The notes under the pieces: generated by a model | What the model was told of the DNA's origin: nothing | The model's input: the letters and a program-made list of their open reading frames with translations, nothing else | The model's database searches: none | Translations under genes and position numbers: made by a program | Assembly (NCBI GenBank): GCA_030726195.1 | Contig: JANREF010000019.1 | Location: 1 to 11,447 of the forward strand | Direction of reading: 5' to 3' | DNA length: 11,447 bases | Source of the DNA: Burkholderiaceae bacterium | GTDB lineage: Bacteria > Pseudomonadota > Gammaproteobacteria > Burkholderiales > Burkholderiaceae_C | Shown: in pieces, positions 1 to 6,701 of the stretch | Position numbering within the stretch: the stretch's first letter is position 1 | Layout: each line of letters opens with the position of its first letter

Positions 1-134
1 CCTACGGTGTGAGCGGCCAACGCCTCACAGGCCACGCCCTCATTGAAGGCAAGCGCCGTGGTGCCAAGCGCGTGTGCGTGACCATGTGTATTGGTGGCGG
101 CATGGGTGCTGCAGGCGTGTTTGAAGTTCTGTAA
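1..134 (+). CDS. Thiolase (acetyl-CoA acyltransferase), 3' end only
   Basis: This is the last 43 codons of a gene that begins before the window, read in the frame starting at base 3 and ending in TAA at 132-134. The fragment begins [20 protein letters not shown], matching the stretch after the conserved GHP of thiolases. It also contains [10 protein letters not shown], the C-terminal signature holding the second active-site cysteine, which acts as the acid/base in Claisen cleavage or condensation. Thiolases cut 3-ketoacyl-CoA with CoA to give acetyl-CoA and a shortened acyl-CoA, the last step of beta-oxidation. The acyl-CoA dehydrogenase 81 bases downstream on the same strand supports a degradative role. 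The active-site cysteine near the N-terminus and the substrate loop are outside the window, so chain-length preference cannot be judged. Confidence 0.9.
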   Translation, partial: YGVSGQRLTGHALIEGKRRGAKRVCVTMCIGGGMGAAGVFEVL

Positions 135-168
135 GCAAGCTGCCCGTGTGCGTGCAGCCCTATTGGTG

Positions 169-189
169 GCCGCACCCGCACCGGCTTTT
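169..189 (+). terminator. Possible weak hairpin after the thiolase gene
   Basis: GCCG at 169-172 can pair with CGGC at 182-185 across a 9-base loop, followed directly by TTTT at 186-189. The stem has only four GC pairs. At best it is a leaky terminator between the thiolase and acyl-CoA dehydrogenase genes, and it may be chance. Confidence 0.2.
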
Positions 190-215
190 GCATTCACCTC
201 ATAGGTTGGCGATTT

Positions 216-2102
216 ATGGCTTTGCGCGACACGCTTGATTTTTTGCTCTACGACTGGCTGCACGCCGAGCAGCTCACAGAGCTGCCTCGGTTTGCTGATC
301 ACAGCCGCGACACCTTTGATGCCGTGCTGGATACCTGCGAGCGCTTGGCCCGCGAGAAGTTTGCGCCATTCAACCGTTTGGTCGATACGCAAGAGCCACA
401 CTTTGATGGCGAGCGCGTGCACCTGCCACAGGCCACGCACGACGCCAACAAAGCCTATGGCGAGTCGGGCATGCTGGCCGCTACGCAGGACTACGACTGG
501 GGCGGTATGCAGCTGCCCCATACGGTGGACTTTGCCGCCAATTCATTTTTTGCTGCGGCGTCGGTGAGCATGGGCAGTGGCTTGCTCACGGTGGGCAATG
601 CCAATTTGCTCATGGCGCACGGCACGCCCACGCAAAAAGAGGTGTTTGCGCGCCAAGCATTCAGCGGGCGCTTCAGCGGCACCATGTGCTTGTCCGAGCC
701 GCAAGCCGGCTCCAGCCTGAGCGACATCATCACGCGCGCCGTACCCGATGCGGCTGAGACCAACCCATCAAGCGATCCACTCAAAGACCCAATCAAGGAT
801 GCACTCAAGGATCCGTTAGGCCCGCGCTTTCGCTTGTTTGGCAACAAGATGTGGATTTCCAGCGGCGAGCACGAACTGAGCGACAACATCATTCATTTGG
901 TGCTGGCCAAAATTCCGGATGCCAATGGCCAACTGGTACCCGGCACGCGCGGCATATCGCTGTTCATCGTGCCCAAGCACTTGGTGGACAGCCAGGGCGA
1001 ACTCACGGGCCAGCGCAACGACGTGGCCTTGGCAGGCCTAAACCACAAATGTGGCTGGCGTGGCACCACCAACACTTTGCTGAACTTTGGCGAGGGCAAG
1101 TACCCCGTGGACGGGCGCGCGGGCGCCATAGGCTACTTGGTGGGCAAGCCCGGCGAGGGCTTGAAGTGCATGATGCACATGATGAATGAAGCCCGCATTG
1201 GCATAGGCATGGCCGCCACCATGCTGGGCTTTGCAGGCTATGAAGCCAGCCTGGCCTACGCCAAAGACCGCAGCCAAGGCCGCCACATCGACGGCGCGGC
1301 CAAAGACCCCAGCACACCACCGGTGGCCATCATTGAACATGCCGACGTCAAGCGCATGTTGCTGGCCCAGAAAAGCTACAGCGAGGGCGCATTGGCCTTG
1401 GCGCTGTACTGCGCCCGCTTGGTGGACACACTCAAAACCAGCGCGCCCGACAGCACCGAAGCGCAGCACGCGCACGAGTTGCTGGAGGTGCTCACGCCAA
1501 TTGTGAAAAGCTGGCCCAGCGAATGGTGCTTGGAGGCCAACTCCTTGGCCATACAAATACACGGGGGTTACGGCTATACCCGCGACTTCCCGGTCGAGCA
1601 ATACTGGCGCGACAACCGCCTGAACATGATTCATGAAGGCACGCACGGCGTGCAGGCCATGGATTTGTTGGGGCGCAAAGTCATCATGAACAAAGGCCAA
1701 GCCTTGGGCTTGTTACTGTCTCGCATGCACAGCACGGCGCAAGCCGCAGGCGAGGTAGACGCGCTACGCGATTACGCCCAGCAGCTGCAAGCGCAAGCCC
1801 AGCACGTGGCCTTGGCCACGCAAGCTATTTGGACCTTCGACGGCCCGCCCAAAGCGCGCGAGGCCTTGGCCAACGCCGTGCCCTACATGCAGGCTTTTGG
1901 TCATGTCGTACTGGCTTGGATATGGCTGGATGTGGCGCTGTGTGTGCAACGCAGCGGTGCGGCGCAGTCCATGGCCAACACCGGTCGCATGGCCGCGTGT
2001 GCCTACTTTTTCCGCTACGAGTTGCCCAAGGTGGGCGCGTGGTTGGCCGTGGCCCAGCGCCGCGATCCCACCTGTGCCGACGTGCCTGTGGATGCGTTTT
2101 AA
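216..2102 (+). CDS. Acyl-CoA dehydrogenase, ~600-residue FadE/DmdC-like class
   Basis: This 628-residue flavoprotein should oxidise an acyl-CoA thioester to the 2-enoyl-CoA, passing electrons to electron-transfer flavoprotein. Residues 1-40 resemble the short N-terminal extension of the AcdA class. The flavin/substrate motif LSEPQAGSSLSD is at 159-170 and GNKMWISSGEHE at 209-220. The C-terminal core motif IHGGYGYTRDFPVEQYWRD is at 448-466. MIHEGTHGVQ at 471-480 places the likely catalytic base at Glu474. Residues from about 490 match the extra C-terminal helical domain of long acyl-CoA dehydrogenases and of 3-methylmercaptopropionyl-CoA dehydrogenase (DmdC). Length fits that class rather than the ~380-residue short-chain type. 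ATG at 216 is chosen because the N-terminus MALRDTLDFLL fits the family. Residues 187-202 are an odd D-P-L-K repeat inserted in a loop. The substrate is unknown; DmdC activity itself is not implied. Confidence 0.92.
   Translation: MALRDTLDFLLYDWLHAEQLTELPRFADHSRDTFDAVLDTCERLAREKFAPFNRLVDTQEPHFDGERVHLPQATHDANKAYGESGMLAATQDYDWGGMQLPHTVDFAANSFFAAASVSMGSGLLTVGNANLLMAHGTPTQKEVFARQAFSGRFSGTMCLSEPQAGSSLSDIITRAVPDAAETNPSSDPLKDPIKDALKDPLGPRFRLFGNKMWISSGEHELSDNIIHLVLAKIPDANGQLVPGTRGISLFIVPKHLVDSQGELTGQRNDVALAGLNHKCGWRGTTNTLLNFGEGKYPVDGRAGAIGYLVGKPGEGLKCMMHMMNEARIGIGMAATMLGFAGYEASLAYAKDRSQGRHIDGAAKDPSTPPVAIIEHADVKRMLLAQKSYSEGALALALYCARLVDTLKTSAPDSTEAQHAHELLEVLTPIVKSWPSEWCLEANSLAIQIHGGYGYTRDFPVEQYWRDNRLNMIHEGTHGVQAMDLLGRKVIMNKGQALGLLLSRMHSTAQAAGEVDALRDYAQQLQAQAQHVALATQAIWTFDGPPKAREALANAVPYMQAFGHVVLAWIWLDVALCVQRSGAAQSMANTGRMAACAYFFRYELPKVGAWLAVAQRRDPTCADVPVDAF
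774..821 (+). repeat. Four 12-bp tandem repeats inside the acyl-CoA dehydrogenase gene
   Basis: Four consecutive 12-base units (774-785, 786-797, 798-809, 810-821) follow the pattern GAYSCACTCAAR with divergence. They encode DPLK, DPIK, DALK and DPLG, residues 187-202. The unit is a multiple of three, so copy changes keep the frame. The array sits between the flavin motif LSEPQAGSS and the conserved GNKMWISSG, where the family often has a variable surface loop. Confidence 0.8.
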
Positions 2103-2163
2103 GCGCGCAAGCAACAAGCCCAATAAGCACCCCTCTTTTTTTTGATTGTTTAGAGCACCGCAC

Positions 2164-2466
2164 ATGATTCAACACATTGTCGTTTGGCACTTCAAAGACC
2201 AAACCGAGACGGGCAGCAAGGCCCAGAACTTGCAACAAGCGGTGGCTTTGCTCAAAAGCTGCGCCCACTTGGTGGACGGCACCATGACGTTTGACGTGGC
2301 GTTGGGCGCAGACAACGCCGCATGCACGGCAGACTTGGTGCTCAACAGCGCATTTGCCTCACAGGCCGCCTTGGACGCCTACCAAGTACACCCCGACCAT
2401 GAAGCGGTCAAAGCGTTTATGAAGCAGGCTGTGGCCTCGCGTGAATGCATGGACTACAGCGTGTAA
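2164..2466 (+). CDS. Dabb (stress-responsive A/B barrel) domain protein
   Basis: This 100-residue protein begins MIQHIVVWHFK, the usual opening of Dabb-fold proteins, and carries the family's C-terminal signature YQVHPDHEAVKAF. The fold is a dimeric ferredoxin-like alpha/beta barrel. Relatives include olivetolic acid cyclase and plant stress proteins, but most bacterial members have no assigned reaction. An in-frame TTG at 2146 would add six residues. ATG at 2164 is preferred because it gives the canonical Dabb start. Neither start has a strong Shine-Dalgarno. A run of eight T (2136-2143) lies about 20 bases upstream. The gene follows the acyl-CoA dehydrogenase by 61 bases and precedes the SDR, so a role in the same pathway, perhaps as an accessory cyclase, isomerase or binding protein, is inference only. 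Confidence 0.85.
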   Translation: MIQHIVVWHFKDQTETGSKAQNLQQAVALLKSCAHLVDGTMTFDVALGADNAACTADLVLNSAFASQAALDAYQVHPDHEAVKAFMKQAVASRECMDYSV

Positions 2467-2545
2467 TCAGCTGTTTGGCGCGGCACGACGTTCGACACGA
2501 CACACCTTTCAACGCGAGCGCTTCAAACTGCACATCCCCAACACT

Positions 2546-2577
2546 ATCAATCCATCAATCGATCAATCTATCAACAG
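2546..2577 (+). repeat. 8-bp tandem repeat in the SDR leader
   Basis: Four head-to-tail octamers occupy this leader: ATCAATCC (2546-2553), ATCAATCG (2554-2561), ATCAATCT (2562-2569) and the diverged ATCAACAG (2570-2577). The last unit runs into the Shine-Dalgarno AGGAG at 2576-2580 of the downstream SDR gene. The tract is AT-rich and poorly structured compared with its surroundings, so it could keep the ribosome site open. Copy-number changes would alter leader length without touching the coding frame. Confidence 0.85.
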
Positions 2578-2588
2578 GAGACACCCGC

Positions 2589-3380
2589 ATGGCACGCACG
2601 ATTCAACAGTTGTTCAACCTTGAAGGCAAAACCGCCCTCATCACCGGCGGCTCACGCGGCTTGGGCCTACAAATGGCCGAGTCTTTGGGTGAAGCCGGCG
2701 CCAAGGTGATGATTACCGCGCGCAAAAGCGCCGAGCTGGAAGAGGGCGTGGCGCACCTGAAGTCGCGCGGCATTGACGCGCATTGGGTAGCAGGCGACTG
2801 TGCCGACCCCGCTGGCATTGCCCATGTGGTGGACACCACCTTGGCGCAGCTGGGCAGCGTGGATATTTTGGTCAACAACGCCGGTGCTGCTTGGGGCGCG
2901 CCCGCCGAAGATCACCCGCTTGAAGCGTGGGACAAGGTGATGAACCTGAACGTGCGCGGCTACTTTTTGCTCAGCCAGTTGGTGGCCAAGAAGTGCATGA
3001 TTGCGCGCCAATCTGGGCGCATCATCAACATCGCGTCTATTGCTGGCTTGGGCGGCAACCCCGTCGATATGAAGACCATTGCCTACAACACCTCCAAAGG
3101 TGCGGTGATCAACTTCACCCGCGCCTTGGCAGGCGAGTGGGGCCAGTACGGCATCACCGTCAACGCAATTTGCCCTGGATTTTTCCCCAGCAAAATGACC
3201 AAAGGCACGCTAGAGGCCATGGGTGAAGACCGCTTGAAGGCCAGCGCACCGCTCAAGCGCTTGGGTGATGACGAAGACCTGAAAGGCTTGTGCTTGCTGT
3301 ACGCCAGCGATGCGGGCAAGCACATCAGTGGCCAATGGCTGGCCGTCGACGGTGGCGTGAGCGCTTTGGTGGGCGGTTGA
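2589..3380 (+). CDS. Short-chain dehydrogenase/reductase (classical SDR)
   Basis: This 263-residue cytosolic NAD(P)-dependent oxidoreductase is probably a hydroxyacyl or alcohol dehydrogenase of the pathway. Visible motifs are the cofactor loop TGGSRGLG (19-26), NNAG (96-99), the catalytic serine in INIAS (Ser150), and YNTSK (Tyr166, Lys170). The Ser-Tyr spacing is 16 residues rather than the usual 13, because of an insertion GNPVDMK also found in an SDR subgroup that includes gluconate-5-dehydrogenase-like enzymes. Arg22 in the cofactor loop weakly favours NADP. The start ATG at 2589 has a clear Shine-Dalgarno AGGAG at 2576-2580, 8 bases away. Upstream in-frame codons from 2445 overlap the Dabb gene and look non-coding. 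The stop overlaps the next start by one base (TGATG), indicating translational coupling to the thioesterase. Substrate unknown. Confidence 0.92.
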   Translation: MARTIQQLFNLEGKTALITGGSRGLGLQMAESLGEAGAKVMITARKSAELEEGVAHLKSRGIDAHWVAGDCADPAGIAHVVDTTLAQLGSVDILVNNAGAAWGAPAEDHPLEAWDKVMNLNVRGYFLLSQLVAKKCMIARQSGRIINIASIAGLGGNPVDMKTIAYNTSKGAVINFTRALAGEWGQYGITVNAICPGFFPSKMTKGTLEAMGEDRLKASAPLKRLGDDEDLKGLCLLYASDAGKHISGQWLAVDGGVSALVGG

Positions 3381-3799
3381 TGGAATTCTCTGTTCGCATT
3401 CCCTTTGTCGAGCTGTTGGGGTTTGAGCTGCTGGACATGGCCGATGGCCAGGCCCGGATTGCGTACAACCCCGCGCCCGAGCACCTGAACTCTTTCGACG
3501 TCACCCACGGCGGCGCGAGCATGACCTTGATGGACGTGGCCATGGCGCACGCTGCGCGCAGCGTAGAGCCCGACATGGGCTGCGTGACCATTGAGATGAA
3601 AACCAGTTTCATGCAGCCCGCGATTGGCCCGCTAGAAGCGGTGGCCACGCTGCTGCACCGTACTGCCACCATGGCGTTCACAGAAGCCAAGGTGTACGAC
3701 GCCAAGGGCCGCCTGTGCGTGCACGCCAGCGGCACGTTTAAATTCATCCCGCGCTTGGCCACGGCCAAGGGCAGGGTCCATAACCTCAACAAGTCTTAA
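3380..3799 (+). CDS. PaaI-type hotdog-fold thioesterase
   Basis: This is a 139-residue single hotdog domain. The motif NSFDVTHGGASMTLMDVAMA (residues 37-56) matches the PaaI/YbgC-like thioesterase signature, with the conserved HGG at 43-45 and the catalytic acidic residue probably Asp52. Such enzymes are small cytosolic tetramers that hydrolyse acyl- or aryl-CoA thioesters and often rescue CoA from dead-end intermediates. The start ATG at 3380 shares its A with the stop of the SDR. The coding sequence upstream in this frame overlaps the SDR and is not believable. Tight coupling to the SDR suggests that product and CoA release are handled together. Substrate specificity cannot be read from the sequence. 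Confidence 0.9.
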   Translation: MEFSVRIPFVELLGFELLDMADGQARIAYNPAPEHLNSFDVTHGGASMTLMDVAMAHAARSVEPDMGCVTIEMKTSFMQPAIGPLEAVATLLHRTATMAFTEAKVYDAKGRLCVHASGTFKFIPRLATAKGRVHNLNKS

Positions 3800-3818
3800 G
3801 CGGGCGCATTGCTCGCTT
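3798..3818 (+). terminator. Hairpin directly after the thioesterase stop
   Basis: AAGCGGGC (3798-3805) pairs with GCTCGCTT (3811-3818) around a 5-base loop, eight pairs including one G-U. The stem starts within the stop codon. A T5 tract follows at 3832-3836, 13 bases after the stem and too far for a textbook intrinsic terminator. It may be a partial terminator, or an RNA-stabilising or processing hairpin between the thioesterase and the reductase. Confidence 0.35.
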
Positions 3819-3850
3819 CAGTTGTCCCTCATTTTTCTGGAGTCACCACC

Positions 3851-4870
3851 ATGCCAAGCAATCTACAAATCGTTCTAAAAAGCCGCCCACAAGGCGAGCC
3901 CACGGTTGACAACTTCGAGCTCAAAACCTCGCAAACACCCGAACTCCAAGACGGGCAAGTGTTGGTGAAACACCAGTTCTTAAGCCTTGACCCCTACATG
4001 CGCGGGCGCATGAACGACGGTAAAAGCTACGCACAGCCACAGCCCCTGGATGAGGTGATGATTGGTGGCACCGTGGGCGTGGTGCAAGACAGTGCACACC
4101 CCAAGTTCGCTCCTGGCGACGCCGTGGTGGGCATGGGTGGCTGGCAAACCTACAGCGTGGTGGACGGTAATGCGCCTGGCATGCTGCGTAAAGTGAGCAC
4201 AGAGCACATTCCACTGAGCGCCTACCTCGGCCCTGTGGGCATGCCCGGCGTGACCGCTTGGGTGGGCCTTACCCAAATTTGTGAGCCCAAAGCTGGTGAG
4301 ACCGTGGTGGTCAGCGCGGCCAGTGGCGCCGTGGGTACAGCCGTGGGCCAGCTGGCCAAAGCACGTGGCTGCCGCGTGGTGGGTATTGCCGGCGGCCCAG
4401 ACAAATGCAACTTTGTTGTCAACGAAGCGGGGTTTGACGCTTGTGTGGACTACAAGGCGCACCCCGATGCCAAGTCCTTGTACCGCGCCATCAAAGAAGC
4501 CACGCCCGACGGTGTGGACTGCTACTTTGAGAACGTGGGCGGTGCCATCATGGAGGCCGTATTGCTGCGAACCAATGCCTTTGCGCGCATTGCAGTGTGC
4601 GGCATGATTGCTGGCTACAACGGTGAGCCCTTGCCGCTGCAAAATCCATCATTGATTTTGGTGAACCGCCTGAAAATTCAAGGCTTCATCGTGAGCGAGC
4701 ACATGGACTTGTGGCCACAGGCCTTGCAAGAGCTAGGCACCATGGTGGCCACGGGCAAACTCAAGTACCGCGAGACCGTGGCCCAAGGCTTGGCCGCAGC
4801 GCCCGAGGCGTTTTTGGGCTTGCTCAAAGGCAAAAACTTTGGCAAGCAGCTGGTCAAAATCGCCGACTGA
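3851..4870 (+). CDS. NADP-dependent medium-chain reductase, CurA/LTB4DH type
   Basis: This 339-residue zinc-free medium-chain dehydrogenase/reductase matches the family of prostaglandin reductase, leukotriene B4 12-hydroxydehydrogenase and E. coli CurA, which reduce the C=C bond of enones with NADPH. The family opening is visible as SRPQGEPTVDNFEL (11-24), followed by the signature FLSLDPYMRGRM (43-54). The Rossmann motif AASGAVGTAVGQLAK is at 156-170 and the substrate-side segment ENVGG at 227-231. The cysteine/histidine zinc ligands of true alcohol dehydrogenases are absent. ATG at 3851 is chosen because it gives the family N-terminus and has CTGGAG at 3837-3842 as Shine-Dalgarno. An upstream in-frame TTG at 3809 lies inside a hairpin and adds nothing conserved. 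It could serve as an enoyl reductase or as detoxification of reactive enones arising from lipid breakdown; substrate not known. Confidence 0.9.
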   Translation: MPSNLQIVLKSRPQGEPTVDNFELKTSQTPELQDGQVLVKHQFLSLDPYMRGRMNDGKSYAQPQPLDEVMIGGTVGVVQDSAHPKFAPGDAVVGMGGWQTYSVVDGNAPGMLRKVSTEHIPLSAYLGPVGMPGVTAWVGLTQICEPKAGETVVVSAASGAVGTAVGQLAKARGCRVVGIAGGPDKCNFVVNEAGFDACVDYKAHPDAKSLYRAIKEATPDGVDCYFENVGGAIMEAVLLRTNAFARIAVCGMIAGYNGEPLPLQNPSLILVNRLKIQGFIVSEHMDLWPQALQELGTMVATGKLKYRETVAQGLAAAPEAFLGLLKGKNFGKQLVKIAD

Positions 4871-4872
4871 TC

Positions 4873-4934
4873 GTGCGCGCGGGCGTCATGCCGCTCACGC
4901 ACGGGTGTCACGCAAACGCGGCATGCCTGCGCAC
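4873..4934 (+). other. Two-part inverted repeat between reductase and SDR
   Basis: An outer stem GTGCGC (4873-4878) / GCGCAC (4929-4934) encloses an inner 8-bp stem CATGCCGC (4887-4894) / GCGGCATG (4918-4925). The 23-base loop contains TCACGCA twice (4895-4901 and 4908-4914). It begins three bases after the reductase stop. No T tract follows, so it is not a standard intrinsic terminator. An RNA hairpin or protein site is possible. Confidence 0.45.
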
Positions 4935-5038
4935 AGCCCACTTCATTGAACCGTTCACGCGGCGCGCCTCTTCAGGGGCGCTGCCCGCGATCTGCAACCT
5001 GCGACACACGACAGCACACACGGATAGAGGACCACAAC

Positions 5039-5956
5039 ATGCACAGTTTCAAAGGTAAAACAGCGGTACTGACGGGCGCCGGGTCGGGCTTTGGCCTGGA
5101 GTGCGCACGCATTGGTGCGTCTCAGGGCATGAACCTGGTCTTGCTAGACGTGCAGGCCGATGCCTTGGCTGCAGCCCAAGCCGAGCTCACGCCCGTGGTG
5201 GCCAACCACGGTGCTCAAATTTTGAGCCGCGTCATGGACGTGTCCAACGAGGCCGCCATGACGCAAATGGCCGCCGATGTGCACGCACAGTTTGGCGCGC
5301 CGCACTTTGTGTTCAACAACGCCGGTGTGGGTGCTGGTGGTTTGCTGTGGGAAAACACCACGGCCGATTGGCAGTGGGTGTTGGGTGTGAACCTGTGGGG
5401 CGTGGTGCACGGCGTGCGCTTGTTCACGCCCATGATGCTGGAAGCCGCGCGTCGCGACCCCAGTTACCAAGGTCACATTGTGAATACCGCCTCTATGGCC
5501 GGTTTGCTCACAGCACCCAACATGGGTATTTACAACGTGTCCAAGCATGCCGTGGTGGCACTGACTGAAACCTTGTACCAAGATTTGCGCTTGGTCACAG
5601 ACCAAATCAGCGCCAGCGTGTTGTGCCCATATTTTGTGCCCACGGGTATCAGCCAAAGTCACCGCAACAGGCCGGATGCGCTCTCAGCCGCCAAGCCCAC
5701 CGCCAGCCAACTCATTGGTCAGGCCATGTCGGATAAGGCGGTCAGCTCTGGCAAGGTGAGTGCGGCGCAGGTGGCGCAAAAGGTGTTTGATGCCGTGCGC
5801 GACGACCAGTTCTACATTTACAGCCACCCGCAGGCATTGGCGACTGTAGAGGCCCGCTTCAAGGCCTTGGTTGCCGGCGAGCAGCCGCCAGACCCATTCG
5901 AATTGCGCCCCCAGGTGGGCGAACAACTGCGCGCAGCCCTGCGCGATGGGGTTTAA
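5039..5956 (+). CDS. Short-chain dehydrogenase/reductase with C-terminal extension
   Basis: This 305-residue NAD(P)-dependent SDR shows TGAGSGFG (12-19), NNAG (93-96), catalytic Ser152 in NTAS, and YNVSK (Tyr165, Lys169) at the normal 13-residue Ser-Tyr spacing. Asp37 (LLDV) at the end of the second strand favours NAD. It is about 50 residues longer than a minimal SDR; the extra part from about residue 215 includes a helical tail ending FELRPQVGEQLRAALRDGV. It is only distantly similar to the other SDR at 2589-3380, so a recent duplication is unlikely. ATG at 5039 has AGAGGA at 5026-5031 as Shine-Dalgarno. Upstream in-frame codons from 4946 lie in the structured spacer and are judged non-coding. 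As the last gene of the + strand block it may be expressed separately, since 168 bases with inverted repeats precede it. Substrate unknown. Confidence 0.9.
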   Translation: MHSFKGKTAVLTGAGSGFGLECARIGASQGMNLVLLDVQADALAAAQAELTPVVANHGAQILSRVMDVSNEAAMTQMAADVHAQFGAPHFVFNNAGVGAGGLLWENTTADWQWVLGVNLWGVVHGVRLFTPMMLEAARRDPSYQGHIVNTASMAGLLTAPNMGIYNVSKHAVVALTETLYQDLRLVTDQISASVLCPYFVPTGISQSHRNRPDALSAAKPTASQLIGQAMSDKAVSSGKVSAAQVAQKVFDAVRDDQFYIYSHPQALATVEARFKALVAGEQPPDPFELRPQVGEQLRAALRDGV

Positions 5957-6138
5957 AGGCCAGCCTTTAGCCTTTAGCGTTTGGCCAGGTGGTTTGGATG
6001 TAGACAGGGTGTTACTTGATGCGGTATCGGCCTATTGATTAGCAGTCCTAGCGCCTCAGCCTTAGCATTTCACCTGTAGTGCCGCCATGCCCTCAGGTGG
6101 CAGTGCGTGAGCCCTACCCGATGATCGCGAGCTACCTG
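5957..6138. other. Convergent spacer with weak hairpins
   Basis: This 182-base spacer separates the second SDR (+) from the cysteine-rich protein gene (-), which run towards each other. TAAAGGC (5954-5960) can pair with GCCTTTA (5970-5976). TGCCGCC (6080-6086) can pair with GGTGGCA (6096-6102) with one G-U. Neither is followed by a T tract on either strand, so no intrinsic terminator is called. GCCTTTA is directly repeated at 5963-5969 and 5970-5976. No gene is seen. Confidence 0.4.
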
Positions 6139-6615
6139 CTATCCCGCTTGCGGTCTGGCGGCGTGCGGTGCGGCAGCCCTAGGGTTGGGTGTGAGGCATA
6201 GATTTTCGATGGCGCTGCCTTTGCCGCTCATGGCTTGGCAGTATTGGTAAGGTGTCACGCACTGCAGGTATTTGCGCGACAAGTCGTGTGCCAGCTCTGG
6301 GCTGGAGACTGTGGCAGGCGCTGCCGCACCGACGTATTGGTAGCACTCCAGATGCTTGTCGGCAATGGCGGTTCGGCAGGTTTGCGTGGCCATGCCCAGC
6401 GACTTGGCGGCTGCACTGCAGGTGTCCACGATAGAGCCGTTCCACAGCGTGAAAAACTCCCACTTGGGTATGGGTTTGGCGTCTACGGTGTCTAGAGAGT
6501 AGACCTGGTGTTCATTGATCTGCATGCGCCCAACCACCCACACGTAGGCGGCTATCAGGGTGATGGCCACCACGGCGGTGTACAAAGAGCGGGCAAGATT
6601 GGACTGTGTTCGCAT
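6139..6615 (-). CDS. Hypothetical membrane-anchored protein with six cysteines
   Basis: I do not recognise this 158-residue protein. One hydrophobic segment (about residues 10-28, SLYTAVVAITLIAAYVWVV) follows a short basic N-terminus and has no clear cleavage site, so a single-pass anchor with a periplasmic domain is likely. That domain has six cysteines (66, 80, 91, 119, 126, 140), an even number compatible with three disulfides. It is rich in Ala, Gln and Tyr and ends in a Pro/Ala tail. ATG at 6615 is chosen. An in-frame TTG at 6648 would add 11 residues, and neither start has a good Shine-Dalgarno. It stands alone on the - strand, convergent to the SDR and divergent from tex, with its own putative promoter at 6702-6730. 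Base composition resembles its neighbours. Function cannot be assigned. Confidence 0.7.
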   Translation of the reverse strand: MRTQSNLARSLYTAVVAITLIAAYVWVVGRMQINEHQVYSLDTVDAKPIPKWEFFTLWNGSIVDTCSAAAKSLGMATQTCRTAIADKHLECYQYVGAAAPATVSSPELAHDLSRKYLQCVTPYQYCQAMSGKGSAIENLCLTPNPRAAAPHAARPQAG

Positions 6616-6701
6616 GCGTTGATCGCGGGCTGGTGTGAGCGTTAACAAAGCGCGGGAAAAATGCGCAAGAAAAGCGCAAAAGAAACCGCGCCTTAGAGAC
6701 T

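Noticed and set aside
1038..1700. Antisense 220-residue open frame opposite the acyl-CoA dehydrogenase gene
   Set aside because: It mirrors strongly supported conserved coding sequence, has no recognisable domain, and its composition is that expected from the complement of GC-rich codons.
2445..2588. N-terminal extension of the first SDR
   Set aside because: It overlaps the Dabb gene and reads through the octamer repeats. The ATG at 2589 has a strong Shine-Dalgarno and gives the normal SDR length.
3980..4642. Antisense 220-residue open frame opposite the enone reductase gene
   Set aside because: It is His/Ala/Gly-rich with no family motif. The + strand carries a full-length, motif-complete reductase.
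4962..4981. GC-rich hairpin in the spacer before the second SDR
   Set aside because: GCGCGCCT and AGGGGCGC pair with one G-G mismatch but no T tract follows, and such stems are expected by chance in this composition.
4946..5038. N-terminal extension of the second SDR
   Set aside because: It has no family similarity and lies in a spacer with secondary structure. ATG at 5039 has a good Shine-Dalgarno and leads directly into the Rossmann strand.
5954..5976. Intrinsic terminator after the second SDR
   Set aside because: TAAAGGC/GCCTTTA gives only a 7-bp AU-rich stem, with no T run after it; kept as a weak hairpin only.
6661..6696. 11-codon Lys-rich mini-ORF (starts MRKKSAKETAP)
   Set aside because: It is too short to judge, has no Shine-Dalgarno, and lies upstream of the inferred + strand promoter. 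Low-complexity A-rich DNA explains it.
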